Positions 33,197 through 44,885 of a stretch of 64,000 bases of DNA are shown piece after piece (within the stretch, counting starts at the first letter, position 1; each line of letters begins with the position of its first letter). The stretch covers positions 591,259-655,258 of the forward strand of contig JACGCK010000015.1 of the NCBI GenBank assembly GCA_014925825.1, given 5' to 3'. The notes under the pieces were generated by a model that did not search any database, was not told the origin of the DNA, and saw only the letters and a program-made list of their open reading frames with translations. This DNA comes from Pholiota molesta. Taxonomy: Eukaryota; Basidiomycota; Agaricomycetes; Agaricales; Strophariaceae. The position numbers and the translations under genes were made by a program.

Positions 33197-36100
33197 ATGC
33201 CCATCTCCCAGACATCCAGCATCCTCGAGATCGACTCTTCGCCAGAGCCGGTGCCTCTCCACGCTCCCAAGAACCACCGCCGCACCCGCTCGCAGGGCCC
33301 TCCAACCCCACCACGCGCGTCGAACACGTCCCCCAAGCGCAAGGCGCCACCCGCGGCTGCATGTAGTCGAAAGAAGGGGCGGATCTTGGGTCCCGTTATC
33401 GAGCTCACGGACTCGGAGGACGACGATGACGCGGATGTGCCGATGAGGCTCGCCCCCAAGCCCTCGCAGGGCAACGTCAACGCCGTCGCGTCGGGCTCTG
33501 GGACGCGCCACTCGGACACGGAGGATGCAGGGAGCGAGGTGGAGGTGGTGGATTACGACCCCGAGTTCGCTGCGAAACCGTTTCCCTTCGACGAAGCCTT
33601 CCTGTCCGCCAGCCAGAAGACGCCCCGCAAGCCAAGTCAGCCCGTCGCTGGCCCGTCGCGTGTTCGCCCCCCTGCTGCTCCTGTCCCTGTCCCTGTCCCC
33701 CACACCCCCGCCACGGCGACCGCGACTCCGTCGCGCCATCCATCGTCGTCTTTCCGCGGGCGCACGGCGCATACACCCCGCTTGCTTGCGGAGCTCGACG
33801 GGCATGCTGAGCGCGTCCGGCGCGAGGCAGAAGAGCAGGCGGCGCCTAAAGCTCCCGTGCCGCCGCCTGTCGCTACGGTTGCTGCCGCCCCTCCTCCTGC
33901 AGCTATAGTCCCTGCTCCTCCTGTGCGACCAGCGGCACCTGTTGTCTCCGCGCCACCCATTCCGCCGCCTGCTGCTGCTCCTGCTGCAGCGGTTGTACCT
34001 CCTCCTTCCGCTGCGCCTGCTGCGCCTGCCCCTCCTGTGCAACCGGCGGCACCTGTGGTTGCGGCGCCGCCCGTTCCCCTGCCTGCAGCTGTACCTCCCG
34101 TGGCCCCTCTCGCGCCCGTCCTCGAACCGGCGCTCGCGCTTGCTCCAGCCGCCGTTCCGGATCCGGATCCCGCTCCCATTGCCATCGCCGCACCTCCACC
34201 TGCACCCGCACCCGCACTTGTTCCTCCACCCGCACCTGCACCCGCCGCTCCTGTCCCCCCAGCGGAACCCGCGCCTGCGCTACTCGAGGCCCTCGTCCAG
34301 CTCGCGATCACGCAGATTCTTGACGTCCTCCCGGAGATCGAACGTGTTTATCTGGAGCGTGTGGTGCGCGCGCACGTGCCGGCGCTCGGCGCGGATACGG
34401 GGGAGAGGGTGCTGGGGTGGTTGATGGAGAGTGGGGCGTGGCCGCGGCGGATTGTGGGGGGTGGTGTGGGAGGGGAGGAGAGGGTGGGGGGTGGGCTTGC
34501 GCCTAACGTGGCTGTTGCTGCTGTGCCGCCTGTTGCAGATGAACGTCCAGCAGCCGTGGAACCTCAGCCTGCGCCTGTACCGGATCCTGCACACATCGCG
34601 GTCGCGGTCCCTGCTGCCGCCGTTCCTCAACACCATCATCAACCAGCCGAACCAGACCCAGACCCAGACCCCGCCCCTGCTCCTGCACCCGCCGTGGACC
34701 CCGAAGCCCTCATCACCACCGCGATCGCCCAGGTGCTCGAGGTCCTCCCGGAGATCGACCGCGCGTATCTGGCGCGCCTGGTGCGCGCGAACGTCGGGAG
34801 GCTGGGTAGGGAGACGGGGGAGCGGGTGCTGGGGTGGTTGGTGGAGGGGGGCGGGTGGCCGAGGGCGGTGGTGGTGGATGCGCCTGGTGCAGCTGCCGGT
34901 GCAGTGGGTGGTGCAGCGGGTGGTGACCCTGGCCCCGACCCTGGTGTGGCGCCAGAGCCTGCGCCAGTCGCTGCCGCCGTTCCTGCCGCCGCCGCCGCCG
35001 CTCAACACGAACAACCAGCTCTGCCAGCTCAACCAGCTCAACCACCAGCTCCGGCACCCGCCGCGCCCGCCGCACCCGACCCCGCAGACCCCGACGCCCT
35101 CGTCAACACCGCGATCGCGCAGGTCCTCGAGGTCCTGCCGGACGTCGAGCGCGCGTACCTCGCGCAGTGCGTGCGCGCGCTGGTTCCGGAGCACGGGGCG
35201 GAGACGGGGGGCGCGGTGCTCGGGGCGCTGGTGGAGGGGGGCGCGTGGCCGAAGGAGCCTGTCAAAGTAGTGGGTGGTGCAGGCGGTGTAGGTGGTGTGA
35301 ATGCGGAGGGTGGGAATGGGGGTGGGAAGGGGAAGGGGCGCGCGATGGAGGAGGCGGCGGAGGGAAGGGGGGAGGCGAAGCGCGTGCGGGTGGATTATGA
35401 GAGTGTGGATCGGCCGTTTGTGGGCGGGGTGTATTATACGGAGGTCGCGTTGGTATGTCCGCCTTTCTTTGGTTTCCTTATATACATATATTTTTTCCGA
35501 TGCTGTCTTTCTTTCTGACCTCGAGTCACGATGTCGGATTTACGTGCTAACGCACCTCTTCATCCAGATCCATCTCCAGTGCGCCTTCCCGTACACCCCG
35601 AAGCTCCACCTGCGCCGCGTCCTCGCAGAGCACCGCAACCACTACGCGCCGACCTATCTTTATCTGCACCGCCTGCAGGCGCGTTTATGCGCGCGCGCAC
35701 TGTGGGACCCGGGGTACGCGGCGAACAAGACGAAGTTCGACGCGCGGCGGAAGGAGGGCCTGATCGCTGGGCGGCGCGACGCGGCGCTCGAGGAGGAGGT
35801 GCGGTGGGTGGAGGAGAGGATAGGCGCGGGTGATGTTGGGGCGGGTGGTCATGTTGTGGATAAGGGCAAGGGCAAGGCAAGGGCGGTGGAGGAGGCGCCT
35901 GAGGAGGACGCGGCCGCGGAGGATGAGGACGAGGAGGGTGGGATTGAGTGTCAATGCTGTTTCGCGGACTACCCATTTGTACGTGGCATTTTCTTTCTTT
36001 CGCGGCATCGGCGTCCATTCGCTTTGGACTTGCGTATTTACTGATTCGCCGTCTCGATTTCACAGACGCAAATGGTTCAGTGCCCCGAAGCGCACCTCTT

Positions 36101-37574
36101 CTGCGTCAACTGCGTCAAGACGTACGCCTCGACGGAGCTCGCAGCGTCGTCCGCGGCGCTTGTCTGTATGCACTCTTCGGGCTGTGCGCTGCCGTTCCCG
36201 GTGTCCGAGCTCGCGCGCGCGCTGCCCACGTCCCTGATGGAGCTGTACGAGCGCGTCGCGGCGGCGAAGGCGGTCGAGGAGGCGGGGCTCGAGGGGCTCG
36301 AGGCGTGTCCGTTCTGCGAGTGGCAGTGTGTGATGGAGGTGGGCGGCGAGGAACGGCTGTTCCGGTGTGGGAATGTCGGGCGGTGTGGTGCGGTTAGCTG
36401 TCGGGGGTGTAAGAAAAGGGTGCGTTTTGTTTTTGTTTTGGACGTTGGACGAGGGCTGATGAGTTTTTGTTATTTAGGATCATCTACCGAAGACGTGCGA
36501 AGGTGTGTTGGCGGTTTCGTCCTGCTCTTTCGCGATGGTGGGCTAACTATCTTGTTGCGTGTGGCAGAAATGGAGGCGGACAAACATCTTGATGGCCGCC
36601 ATGCAATCGAAGAGGCGATGAGTACGTTTATGTTGTTTTGGTTCATATTCTATGCTAAAAATCAACAGCTCGCGCGCTCATGCGAAACTGCCCGAAATGC
36701 AAGAAGGCATTCATCAAGGAACTTGGGGTACGTGTTTTTCTATTTCCCTTCCTCCTGCGTACCTATCCTCACGACCGTCTATAGTGCAACAAAATGACTT
36801 GCCCCAACTGTCGTACTCTCTCGTGCTACATCTGTCGCAAGGCTATTACGGGCTACGAGCACTTCAATCAGGTGCGTCCGTCCGTATCCCATTATGGCCC
36901 CGACTAATTCCGTTGTTTCGTGATAGAATAATCCCAATCAACGCGCCCCGATTGCTCAGGGAAGTAATGCTAAGTGTCTCCTCTGGGATGAGGTTGAGAC
37001 GCGCCATGCCGCCGATGTCAAGGCCGCTGCGGACGAAGCGATGAAAGCGTACCGCGAGGCCCACCCCGATGTCGACGAGAATGCCATCAAGGTCGACATA
37101 CCCGTCGCGCCGCCGCCTAAGCCCCCGCAGGTGCCTCCGGCTGCTCCAGCGCAAGTGCATTGGCATGTAGCACCGCCGCCCATGGTGCCGCTCTACCACC
37201 CTCCTCCAGCTATACGCGGGGTCGTCCCTCCGCAACCGCCCCCACCCCAACCGGCTCCGCGTCTCGACGCCCAGGCGCTGCAGCGCCATCGCCATGCGCT
37301 GGCCCTGGCGGAGCGTGAGCGGAAAGCCCAGCTCTCGGCCGTGCGCGCAGAGCGGAAGGAGGCGCAGCGCGAGCGGAAGGCGGAGCGCGCGCGGATGCAG
37401 GCGGTGGTGCAGGCGCAGATGGCGGCGATGGAGGCGCAGCGCGAGTATGGGCGCCGGCAGATGGCGCTGGAGATGCAGCGCGAGCAGCAGGCGGCGATGG
37501 GGCGCGAGCAGACGTTCGCGGCGGCGGCGCTGCCTCCGCCGCCTGTGAAGCGGCCGCGGCACCAGCCCCGATGA
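33197..37574 (+). CDS. RNF216/TRIAD3-like RBR E3 ubiquitin ligase with three internal repeats (eight exons)
   Basis: Exons 33197-35452, 35568-35978, 36066-36419, 36478-36502, 36568-36621, 36669-36727, 36785-36871 and 36927-37574; all junctions are GT-AG and in frame; about 1297 residues. Residues 1-360 are disordered and Pro/Ala-rich. Three ~58-residue helical repeats (about 360-418, 500-558, 626-685; core QVLEVLPEIDRAYLARLVRA, ending GAWP) sit in Pro/Ala linkers. RBR from about 880: RING1 CQCCFADYPF..CPEAHLFCVNC; IBR RCGN..CG..SCRGCKK, then DHLPKTCEE; HLDGRHAIEEAMTRALMRNC; RING2 CPKCKKAFIKELGCNKMTC, CYICRKAITGYEHF. By analogy with RNF216 the catalytic cysteine is the one in NKMTC (about 1059). 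The C-terminus is a charged coiled-coil-like helix. The ligase would pass ubiquitin from E2 through that cysteine to a target. The RBR call is strong; the repeats resemble CUE/UBA-like ubiquitin-binding helices only loosely. Confidence 0.9.
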
Positions 37575-38879
37575 ACCATTCGGTATGAAGGAGAAGGGGA
37601 GCGCGTTAAAGTATAAGTATCACTTCATGGACTGCTTGGATCTTCTCTTTGGTTTTCGTCTATTCTTGACTCGGTTTTACGTTCTAATAGTCTCATAATT
37701 TTGTTGCGCTGTACCATACATCCCATTCTTTAGAGCACTCGTATGTGTTGCTTTCGAATTGTTTTTTATCCTATCGTTTTGCCGATTACATGTACGTTAT
37801 CCCACAGAATAATACTTTCTTGTACATATTTGTTGTTATTCGTATTATATCGCTATACATCCACTGCTTCATCTAAACCTGCTCATGTTGATATACAGGC
37901 AAGATAATTATTTCGACTTGAGAGGGCGGTACGATGGTTTAGTACGGCTCACAGCACCGTTTATGTCCTAGCATAACAGCATGTATGTCATTGTCTACGA
38001 AAAGCCTTTCTCATGAGAGGACATGGCGGTCTGCTACAAGTCCAGATCTCAATACTCAACTCATATGCGTCAAAATTTGGCTCTCAAGTTGGCACTCACG
38101 GAAGAATGGTTCACTGTGAAAGCAAGCGAGAAACAGTTAACGCGCTGATATATACTTAGCGATAATCGACACCCTCAATGGCGACTCCGGTTTACGCAGC
38201 AATTGCTGACAGCAGACGCACGGAAACCAGCACCGTGTCTACCACTACGCACAGACCGGACGGTGCTGCTATCTAACAGGAACACAGCGAGTATTTGTGG
38301 GCCGTCACGGCTGCAATTTAAATGGAGACGTACATTGTAGACGGAACAGTGGATAGTTGGAAGCATGGCGCGAAGCGAATAACAGTGGATGGAGTCATCA
38401 TCGATGCGAATCCAATTCCTCAGGCAACAATACATAAAAGGGCAGCCCTACGGTTTATGAAGATGCCTGGCAGCGATAAAACGACCCGAAGCTGAGGGCA
38501 AGTAAAGCGGGAAACGAGAGGAACGTTCGGAAATTGTCATGAGATTCCGTCGACGCGCAATGACAAACGAATGAAACTGACCTCGACGCTCGGCCCTCTA
38601 ACTCCAGGACCAGACGTCTACGAACTTCCAAGAAAGTTTTCTGGTCGTTTGGAATTGTCGTGCACAGTGCATACTGACCCAAATGAACACGAGCATCCCA
38701 GACCATAAGATTCCGCACATACGGTGCCGAAATCACCATCTATGCGAATCGCAACCCGCGGTGGCCACCCCCGCTCCCGCACTCGACATCCCATCTCATC
38801 CGCACTTTAAGACCTGCCTCCGACCCGATTGCTGCCCGCCTCACCGTAGGGCCGCGCTGATCCCTGGGCCTCAATATCC
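37575..38879. other. 3' region of the ligase gene and intergenic DNA
   Basis: AT-rich 3' sequence followed by ~1 kb with no supported gene. Short frames at 38175-38435 and 38455-38739 (minus) have no motif. Confidence 0.5.
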
Positions 38880-39545
38880 TACTCGTATTTGAAGCGCATA
38901 TCTATGGGATCACCAAACTGATGTGACTCCGCTCGCACGTTTTATTGACGATGTACGTGTACTCGTGCATACACATAGTCTTGGGCACTTCCCAGAGGCA
39001 CTAAGCAGAATTCGGCGCCCAGCAGCGCCCAGCAGCATGCCGCTTCGACCTGTAAGTATTCGTTGTATCTTACAACGCAGGGTTGCTCCAGATCGGCACC
39101 TCGTCCGCACGATGTCCTTTCGGCCTTAACATTGACCTGCGAGCAATTATTATCAACCGAGACAAAACCTATGAGTACGGCATCTGCGCGCTCAAGTCAA
39201 AGATGAGGGAGTGGTCAACACAGCGGCCCGACGCTCGTGGGAACAATTTCGAGCTCGGGCTCTTCACCTGCTCTTCCCCCCACTCGCACCGGCGCCCACC
39301 ACACATCTGCACCAGAGCGCTGCGGCTATTCTCCGAACCGTTATAAGACGTACAACCACGACGATCCCTTCCCCTTCCACGTCACCAAATGACTCAGTAT
39401 GCGGGGACTTGGGGCGGAAGAAACGGTGGACGAGGGAGAGGAAACGGGAAAGGAGGCTCGGGCGAAGATGCTCAGGACGGTGTGAAAGCGAGGCGAGGAA
39501 GTTGAATGGGGAAGAGAGGCCGGGGGCGAGGAGGTGCATAAGCTG
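38880..39545. repeat. F-box arm B, outer module
   Basis: 38880-39100 matches minus-strand sequence near 3690-3830 and contains a frame fragment TPLARFIDDVR like TPVRFVDDVTRAYT of the other arm. 39110-39545 matches minus-strand 1-485. In arm A these two pieces lie on opposite sides of the F-box gene, so the arms are permuted relative to each other. Confidence 0.65.
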
Positions 39546-41555
39546 CTACCGCTCGCGGCCGCCCAACGCACTGTACGTTCGTTCCTCTTCGATATGCCGC
39601 ACTATGCTGATGAGATTAGTTCAGTCTCTTCCCTGCTACGCTTTCTTGTCCAGAGGATGCCAACACTCGTTGAACGAGCTGTAGCATAGCCAGGTTGACC
39701 TGCGCAACCGCGTTACTGCCATTCAACGCACTTTTCGCTCCTTCATCGTCATCGACGTCCACTAGCCCACATAGTGCAGCCCCACCGTCGACTGTCGAAG
39801 AAAAGCGGCCGTCAGGATATCGTCCATAATTGACGTGCTGGACTAGTCCATCGTGATCGATTCATCGATCCTCGTCGCCTACATATAACTCTCTACGTCA
39901 TGGACCTCTGAAAGGAGCACACAATGACCGCGGCAGATTCCATCAAGACGCAGGCACCTCTGTGAACCACCCACCGAGCTCATCAACGCCAACTCCGGCC
40001 GCTGCACCTGCCAACTCTACTTCTGGCCCTTCGCTTCCTTCAAAGCTCTATGAACGTGATGTGTCTTCGCCCCACGAGCCCGCTGAAGCACCCCAAAATG
40101 TCAACCCCGCCCTCGCCCTCCTCCATCCGTACAGCCGCAAATGTCGGACATCTTCTCCACGGTGCTGCGCCGCCTATGTACACCGCATTCTGCGCAAACG
40201 CGCCTCCGCGATCAAGGTTCAACATCGAATGGTCCCTTAGGTTGGTCCTGGGAACAAACGTCAGATCCACGAAGACCGACAGGCCAGCGGGAGGAGGGTG
40301 GTACACCTAGGTGCGCGTCGCGATTGTATCTGAAGGCGGATGTGCTAACCTTCACCACAGCACTACTCAATCCATGAAACACTGTACATAGCATACGTCC
40401 CAGAGTATGTTGTACTTCCGTCCGTTATCTCAGCTAGCGCTTATCGCTCATTTTCTGGTTGTAAGCCATCTGATTATCGCCATCTCGCGACTCTTCCATG
40501 CTCCGATAAGAACCTCGACACTTAGCTATCAACTGCCGCTTACGCTCAAATCGTGCCTTCGAGCTCTCGCCTCCGCCTCCTACCGTCTATTCCGAATCAG
40601 TATTACAGCCATACCCTTCCTCCCCGTGCTTGATTTGTTGTGGAAGGCTGCTCCAGCCGACACCCCATTCCTCGCGATGTCCTTTCGGTCGCTGTCTAGC
40701 TGTCTGGATGACTGGATGACCCATCTCTGGGAAAGGTTTATCAAGGGCCAATCGCCTCCGCGGAGAGTTTATCTACCCCTGATGACCTCTCTTGCTCTGG
40801 AGAACTTTCGACAGTCTCGACGTCGGCGGTAGCTGCTTGGAACGGGAAGTCGGCATTAACGTGCGCTCGCAGGCTCGATAGTGATGGCTAGCGTGTTCCT
40901 GTCGAAAGGGCGCATTCGAGCTCCGCTGCGCGCCTGTCTGTATCGCACACCCTCACTACCGCACCACACACCGATCAACCATGACGACCTGCGCCTCAAA
41001 TTTCGTTGACCGAGGCATAGTCGAACGATTTCACTTTGAGTCCAGATGCGCGTATATCAACGCGCGCCGCGGGAGGTGGAGAGAGCAGCCGTCTGCTAGG
41101 CTGGAGTGCGGACTGCGCGCGCGCTCGAGGGGGCGGGGGCGATTTTGGGATGGGTCCTTCGCAGTGGCTAAATCTAGGGTTTGGGGGATATCAACGCGTC
41201 GTGGGATGGGACGCAGGCGGTCAGTGGGAGTCGGGTGTGCGGATGCGCGGGAACATATCCCTTGCTCTGAGACCCGCAGCCGAGCGCCGTTTAACGTCCT
41301 GGAGACGAAGAGTCGGAAGTAGCGCGAGGATTTTCGAAGGGTATCTATGTACATGCAGAGAATTCGATACAAGTTTCTAGTTCTCGTTGACTGTTAGTGC
41401 AATGGCTTCATTACGTAACAATAAAACGTACATTTGTTCATTTGATACGAAATCGATGACAACGATGAGAGTTTTTTTTTTCCTTTTCACTTCCTGCCAT
41501 CTGAATTTTGCTCAATTCGAGCTTGCCAGGCTCTGGCTGCTCCTCCCAGTTTGAA
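39546..41555. other. 5' side of F-box copy B, no supported gene
   Basis: 39546-40640 is largely specific to this arm. A Ser/Pro-rich frame at 39962-40300 has no recognisable domain and shifts frame. 40640-41380 matches minus-strand 3000-3690. Coding is not supported because frames differ between the copies. A T-run and pyrimidine-rich stretch lie just before the F-box ATG. Confidence 0.45.
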
Positions 41556-43476
41556 ATGACGAATAGTCTCCCCGGTGTTCCAGAGGAGCTAAGAATCAAG
41601 ATCCTCTCCTTTCTTGACGCTGGCGCGCTAGCGCGCTGTTCAATGGTACGATCTTATCTTGGTCTTATCTTGAGTCTGATCTCAAAAGCAGTTAATGAAT
41701 ATGCGAGATTCTAGACATGCAAATCCATCTGCGAAACCATCAAGACCTCTTCATTGTTAGCTTATACTATTCAGCTTCACTTGAACGGCCTGAAAAACAC
41801 TCGACTGTCCACTTCCCATGCTGATCTCCTCGAACGTCTTCTGCGACATCGCCAGGCATGGCTCTCACTTGAATTGGGCGCGCCTGTTACTCTGCAGTTG
41901 CCGTATGGCAGTCATGGGGTTAAACTTGTCGGAGCTGCATTCGCATATACGAACAGTGAGCACGTCTCTGAAATCATATCACTACGTACTTCCATCAACG
42001 TCGTGAAATGTACATTTCAAAACGCCAGAGGGACGTCAGTTTTAGCTTTAACCATGGACCCTACGCAAGACATGATAGCGTTACTATACGATGACGAGAC
42101 GTAAGTACTTCGATCATCGATTCATCAGCGTTGCATCCACATCTCAGTATCTTCGCAGCCGACCTTCGCAGACTGACACTCGTAGCATTTGTATCCATAT
42201 TCGCACAATGTCTACCGACATCTCCCACCCATTAGCGCACCATAGCGGCTTGACGGTGACTATACAGCCCAATCCACCTGTTGGTAACCACCCAGAGGAA
42301 TCGTCTCTATACGTCGCGCGTAACATCTTGGCGTTCACTTTCTTTGACCCCTTACGGCGGAGGAGTGTAATGATATGGGATTGGACCACCTCAGATCTGC
42401 TACTGGTGCGCCACGTTTATATGCCGTCCTCTGATGTATTTAACGTAAATTTGCAGGATTCCTCTGTTGCTCTTGATCCTTTGCTTCCACCTGTGAGATA
42501 CGGGCACCGATTCGGTCTCATCGACCACACGTACTGTCTCTTCCTCTCGCCCGTTGATTCTGGGTCGATTCGGCTGTACAGTTTCATACGATCCTCCGGC
42601 GTCACGACCCCCGCCATCCACCTTGTCACGCTGCATCTTCCACCCATTTCCACAGGAATCAGTTGTATTGCAATAACAAAAACCCAAGCTGGCCCAATAA
42701 TGGCGCAGGCCACGTCCCATATCCCGCTCGTAATAAACGACGAGGACCGTCTACATCTCTTCACTCTGGTATACAGAGCAAGCATCGAGGGCCCCCCGTC
42801 TCCCATATCCACGAACATGTTCGTGCACCAGCGTGTGTTTATGAACTACATCGCGCACGCAGCCTCCGGTGCGGGACCGCCGCTGGACATCCCCTGGACG
42901 GAGTGGGGCCCGCAGAACACGCGCATTATCTACCCTGCCTATAGCTTAACGTCGAGGTGGCAAAATAGGTGCGCAGGCGCCCGCGCAGCACGCCTTCCCT
43001 GCGCCGTTAATATTGATATTGATTTTGTGCAGGTGTGTCCACGGCCAACGCGTCGTCCAGCTTCCACGCATTACCGAACGCGAACCCAGCGGCGCCCCGT
43101 TTGTGAAAGTGCTGGACTTCTCCCGCGCCGCCGTGCTGGCCGCCGAGGGCATCTTTCCGCGGCCGCCGTCGTCATCAACGTTTCCTCCGGGGGTGCTAGC
43201 GGCTTTGAGTATCGTCCGGCATCCGTACTTTCAAGGTGATGTTGAGACGCACCTGCCGTGCGTATCCTGGACGCGTGAGCTTACGAAGGAGTACAATGAC
43301 TTCCTCATAAACGAGGATTGCATTATCGGTGTGCAGGTGCGTTTCCACCCCCCTTTCCTCGGCTATTTTATTGTGCAACGTGAATTCATTTGCCTAATCA
43401 CTTTATTTGGATTTACTATCCATGTTTGTAGAACAAGCTCGGAACTATTTTCCTGGATGTATACGCCGTTTCGTAG
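41556..43476 (+). CDS. F-box protein, copy B (six exons)
   Basis: Exons 41556-41645, 41715-42100, 42159-42405, 42457-42968, 43033-43336 and 43432-43476, about 527 residues. Exon lengths match copy A except for whole-codon differences in exons 2 and 4, and every intron position is conserved. The F-box reads MTNSLPGVPEELRIKILSFL, LARCS, then CKSICETIKTSS. The body keeps YTIQLHLNGL, VMIWDWTTSDLLL, FVHQRVFMNYI, DVETHLPCVSW and NEDCIIGVQ. The C-terminus is NKLGTIFLDVYAVS, different in detail from copy A. Amino-acid changes without frame damage suggest both copies have been under some constraint. Likely role: SCF ubiquitin-ligase substrate recognition (family knowledge). A truncated extra 3' half follows at once. 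Confidence 0.85.
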
Positions 43477-43712
43477 AAGTACTATAGTTGTGAATAAACC
43501 ACCGCCGAAAAATTCCATGGAGATGATAGTCGCAAACGAAAGTCAGAGAATGCTTTCGAAGACGTAGTATCGCATTGCAGCATCAACTGGCACCCCAGTA
43601 GGTTGAGAACCGCGCCAGCTATGAACTACATGCCCTGCTCGCCTCGAAGGCCCAGTCTGTCCATATTGCCGTAGCTCGCCGACAACTCCCAACCAAACAG
43701 ACTCGCGCGCAC

Positions 43713-44398
43713 GTCGTCGACCATATCCACGAACGTGTTCGTGCACCAGCGTGTGTTTATGACCTACATCGCGCACGCACGCCGCCGACCCCGCTGCTGC
43801 AGGCCCGCCGCTGGACGTCCCCTGGGCGGACTGGGGCCCGCGGAACACGCGCATCCCCTGCCCCGCCTACACGACGGGGAGAGGGACTAATAGGTGAGCA
43901 CGCGCGCGCGCGGCACGCCGGACCTGCGCCGTTAGTATTGAATATTGATCCTGTCCTGCAGGTGTGTCCACGGCCAACGCGTCGTCCAGTTTCCACGCAC
44001 TACCGAAAGCGACCCCGGTGGCGGCGCCCCCGTCTGTGGAAGTGCTGGATTTCTCCCGCGCCGCCGTGCTCGCCGCCCAAGGCATCCTTCCACAGCCGCC
44101 GTCGTCACCAACGAATCCGCCGGGGGTGTTGGCGCCGCCCAGTATCGTCCGGCATCCGTACTTCCAGGGTGATGTTGAGACGCACCTGCCGTGCGTGTCC
44201 TGGACGCGGGAGCTTCCGAGGCAGTACAATGATTTTCTCATAAACGAGGATTGCATTATTGCAGGTGCGTTTCCGACGCTGGTCTTTATGCAACGTTAAT
44301 TCTGATGTTACTTGGAATTTACTATCCATCTTGTAGAGTAAGGTCGCTACTACTGTTCGCCTGGGTATATACACCATCTAGTAACAGTACAACCAATT
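43713..44398 (+). pseudogene. F-box copy C, 5'-truncated
   Basis: Begins abruptly inside exon 4 homology (ISTNVFVHQRVFMTYIAHAR), then runs through the exon 4/5 intron (about 43894-43961), exon 5 (VEVLDFSRAAVLAAQGILPQ; DVETHLPCVSWTRELPRQYN) and exon 6 (ATTVRLGIYTI, stop near 44398). The frame is broken near 43775, and the end of exon 5 is shortened (DCII then GCAG), so it cannot make the normal C-terminus. Exon 6 and the 3' flank are nearly the same as those of copy A, not copy B. Copies B and C together are therefore best explained by unequal exchange between tandem units. Confidence 0.75.
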
Positions 44399-44885
44399 AG
44401 ATCAAGCAGGATCAATTGCGCACTGCGATTTCAAACTAGCTAGCTGTTGACGCGCACACGAATGGCGATCAGGCCCAGCCTTGGATACTTCACATGCGCA
44501 CAGAGACGAGCACGTCTATAGCTGCTCAGACTGAACGCGTCCTTATTGCACATCAGAAGGCAACTAGATTAGCAGTATAGTTCGTAAACGGCGTACATAG
44601 ATTGACGTCGGTAGCACGGCGCAGATAACATAAGATCGATATTTCATTGGTGAGCTACTACATCGGTCGCACTGTAAACCCTACGGCGGGGAAGAATTCC
44701 CCGCTTTGAGTCCCGTATCCCGAGTACATTATTCTTGATCGACAAGCAATCAAATCCGTTAAAATAAGTCTACAAGCGCGATCAGGTTCAGGAGCTGCTG
44801 CAAGGAAAGGCGTCAGCGAACGAAGCGGAGCGAACACAAACACGAGGCTAGCCGAGTGCGGAACGAAAATGAACGTTCGTCGACG
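44399..44885. repeat. Arm B 3' flank, inverted match of 490-910
   Basis: Plus-strand sequence matches the minus strand of 490-910, for example GCGTACATAGATTGA.GTCGGTAGCACGG and GAACGAAGCGGAGCGAA. Similarity ends near 44885, where subtelomeric repeat begins. Confidence 0.75.

Noticed and set aside
33053..34311. Long minus-strand frames opposite the ligase exon 1 (for example 34042-33053 and 34311-33637)
   Set aside because: They are mirror frames of a GC-rich Pro/Ala-coding region (Gly/Ala- or Arg-rich products) with no motif, while the plus strand carries a coherent RBR protein.
34280..35270. Arg/Leu-rich frames on both strands within ligase exon 1
   Set aside because: Shadow frames of the Pro/Ala-rich coding sequence; no start context, no domain.
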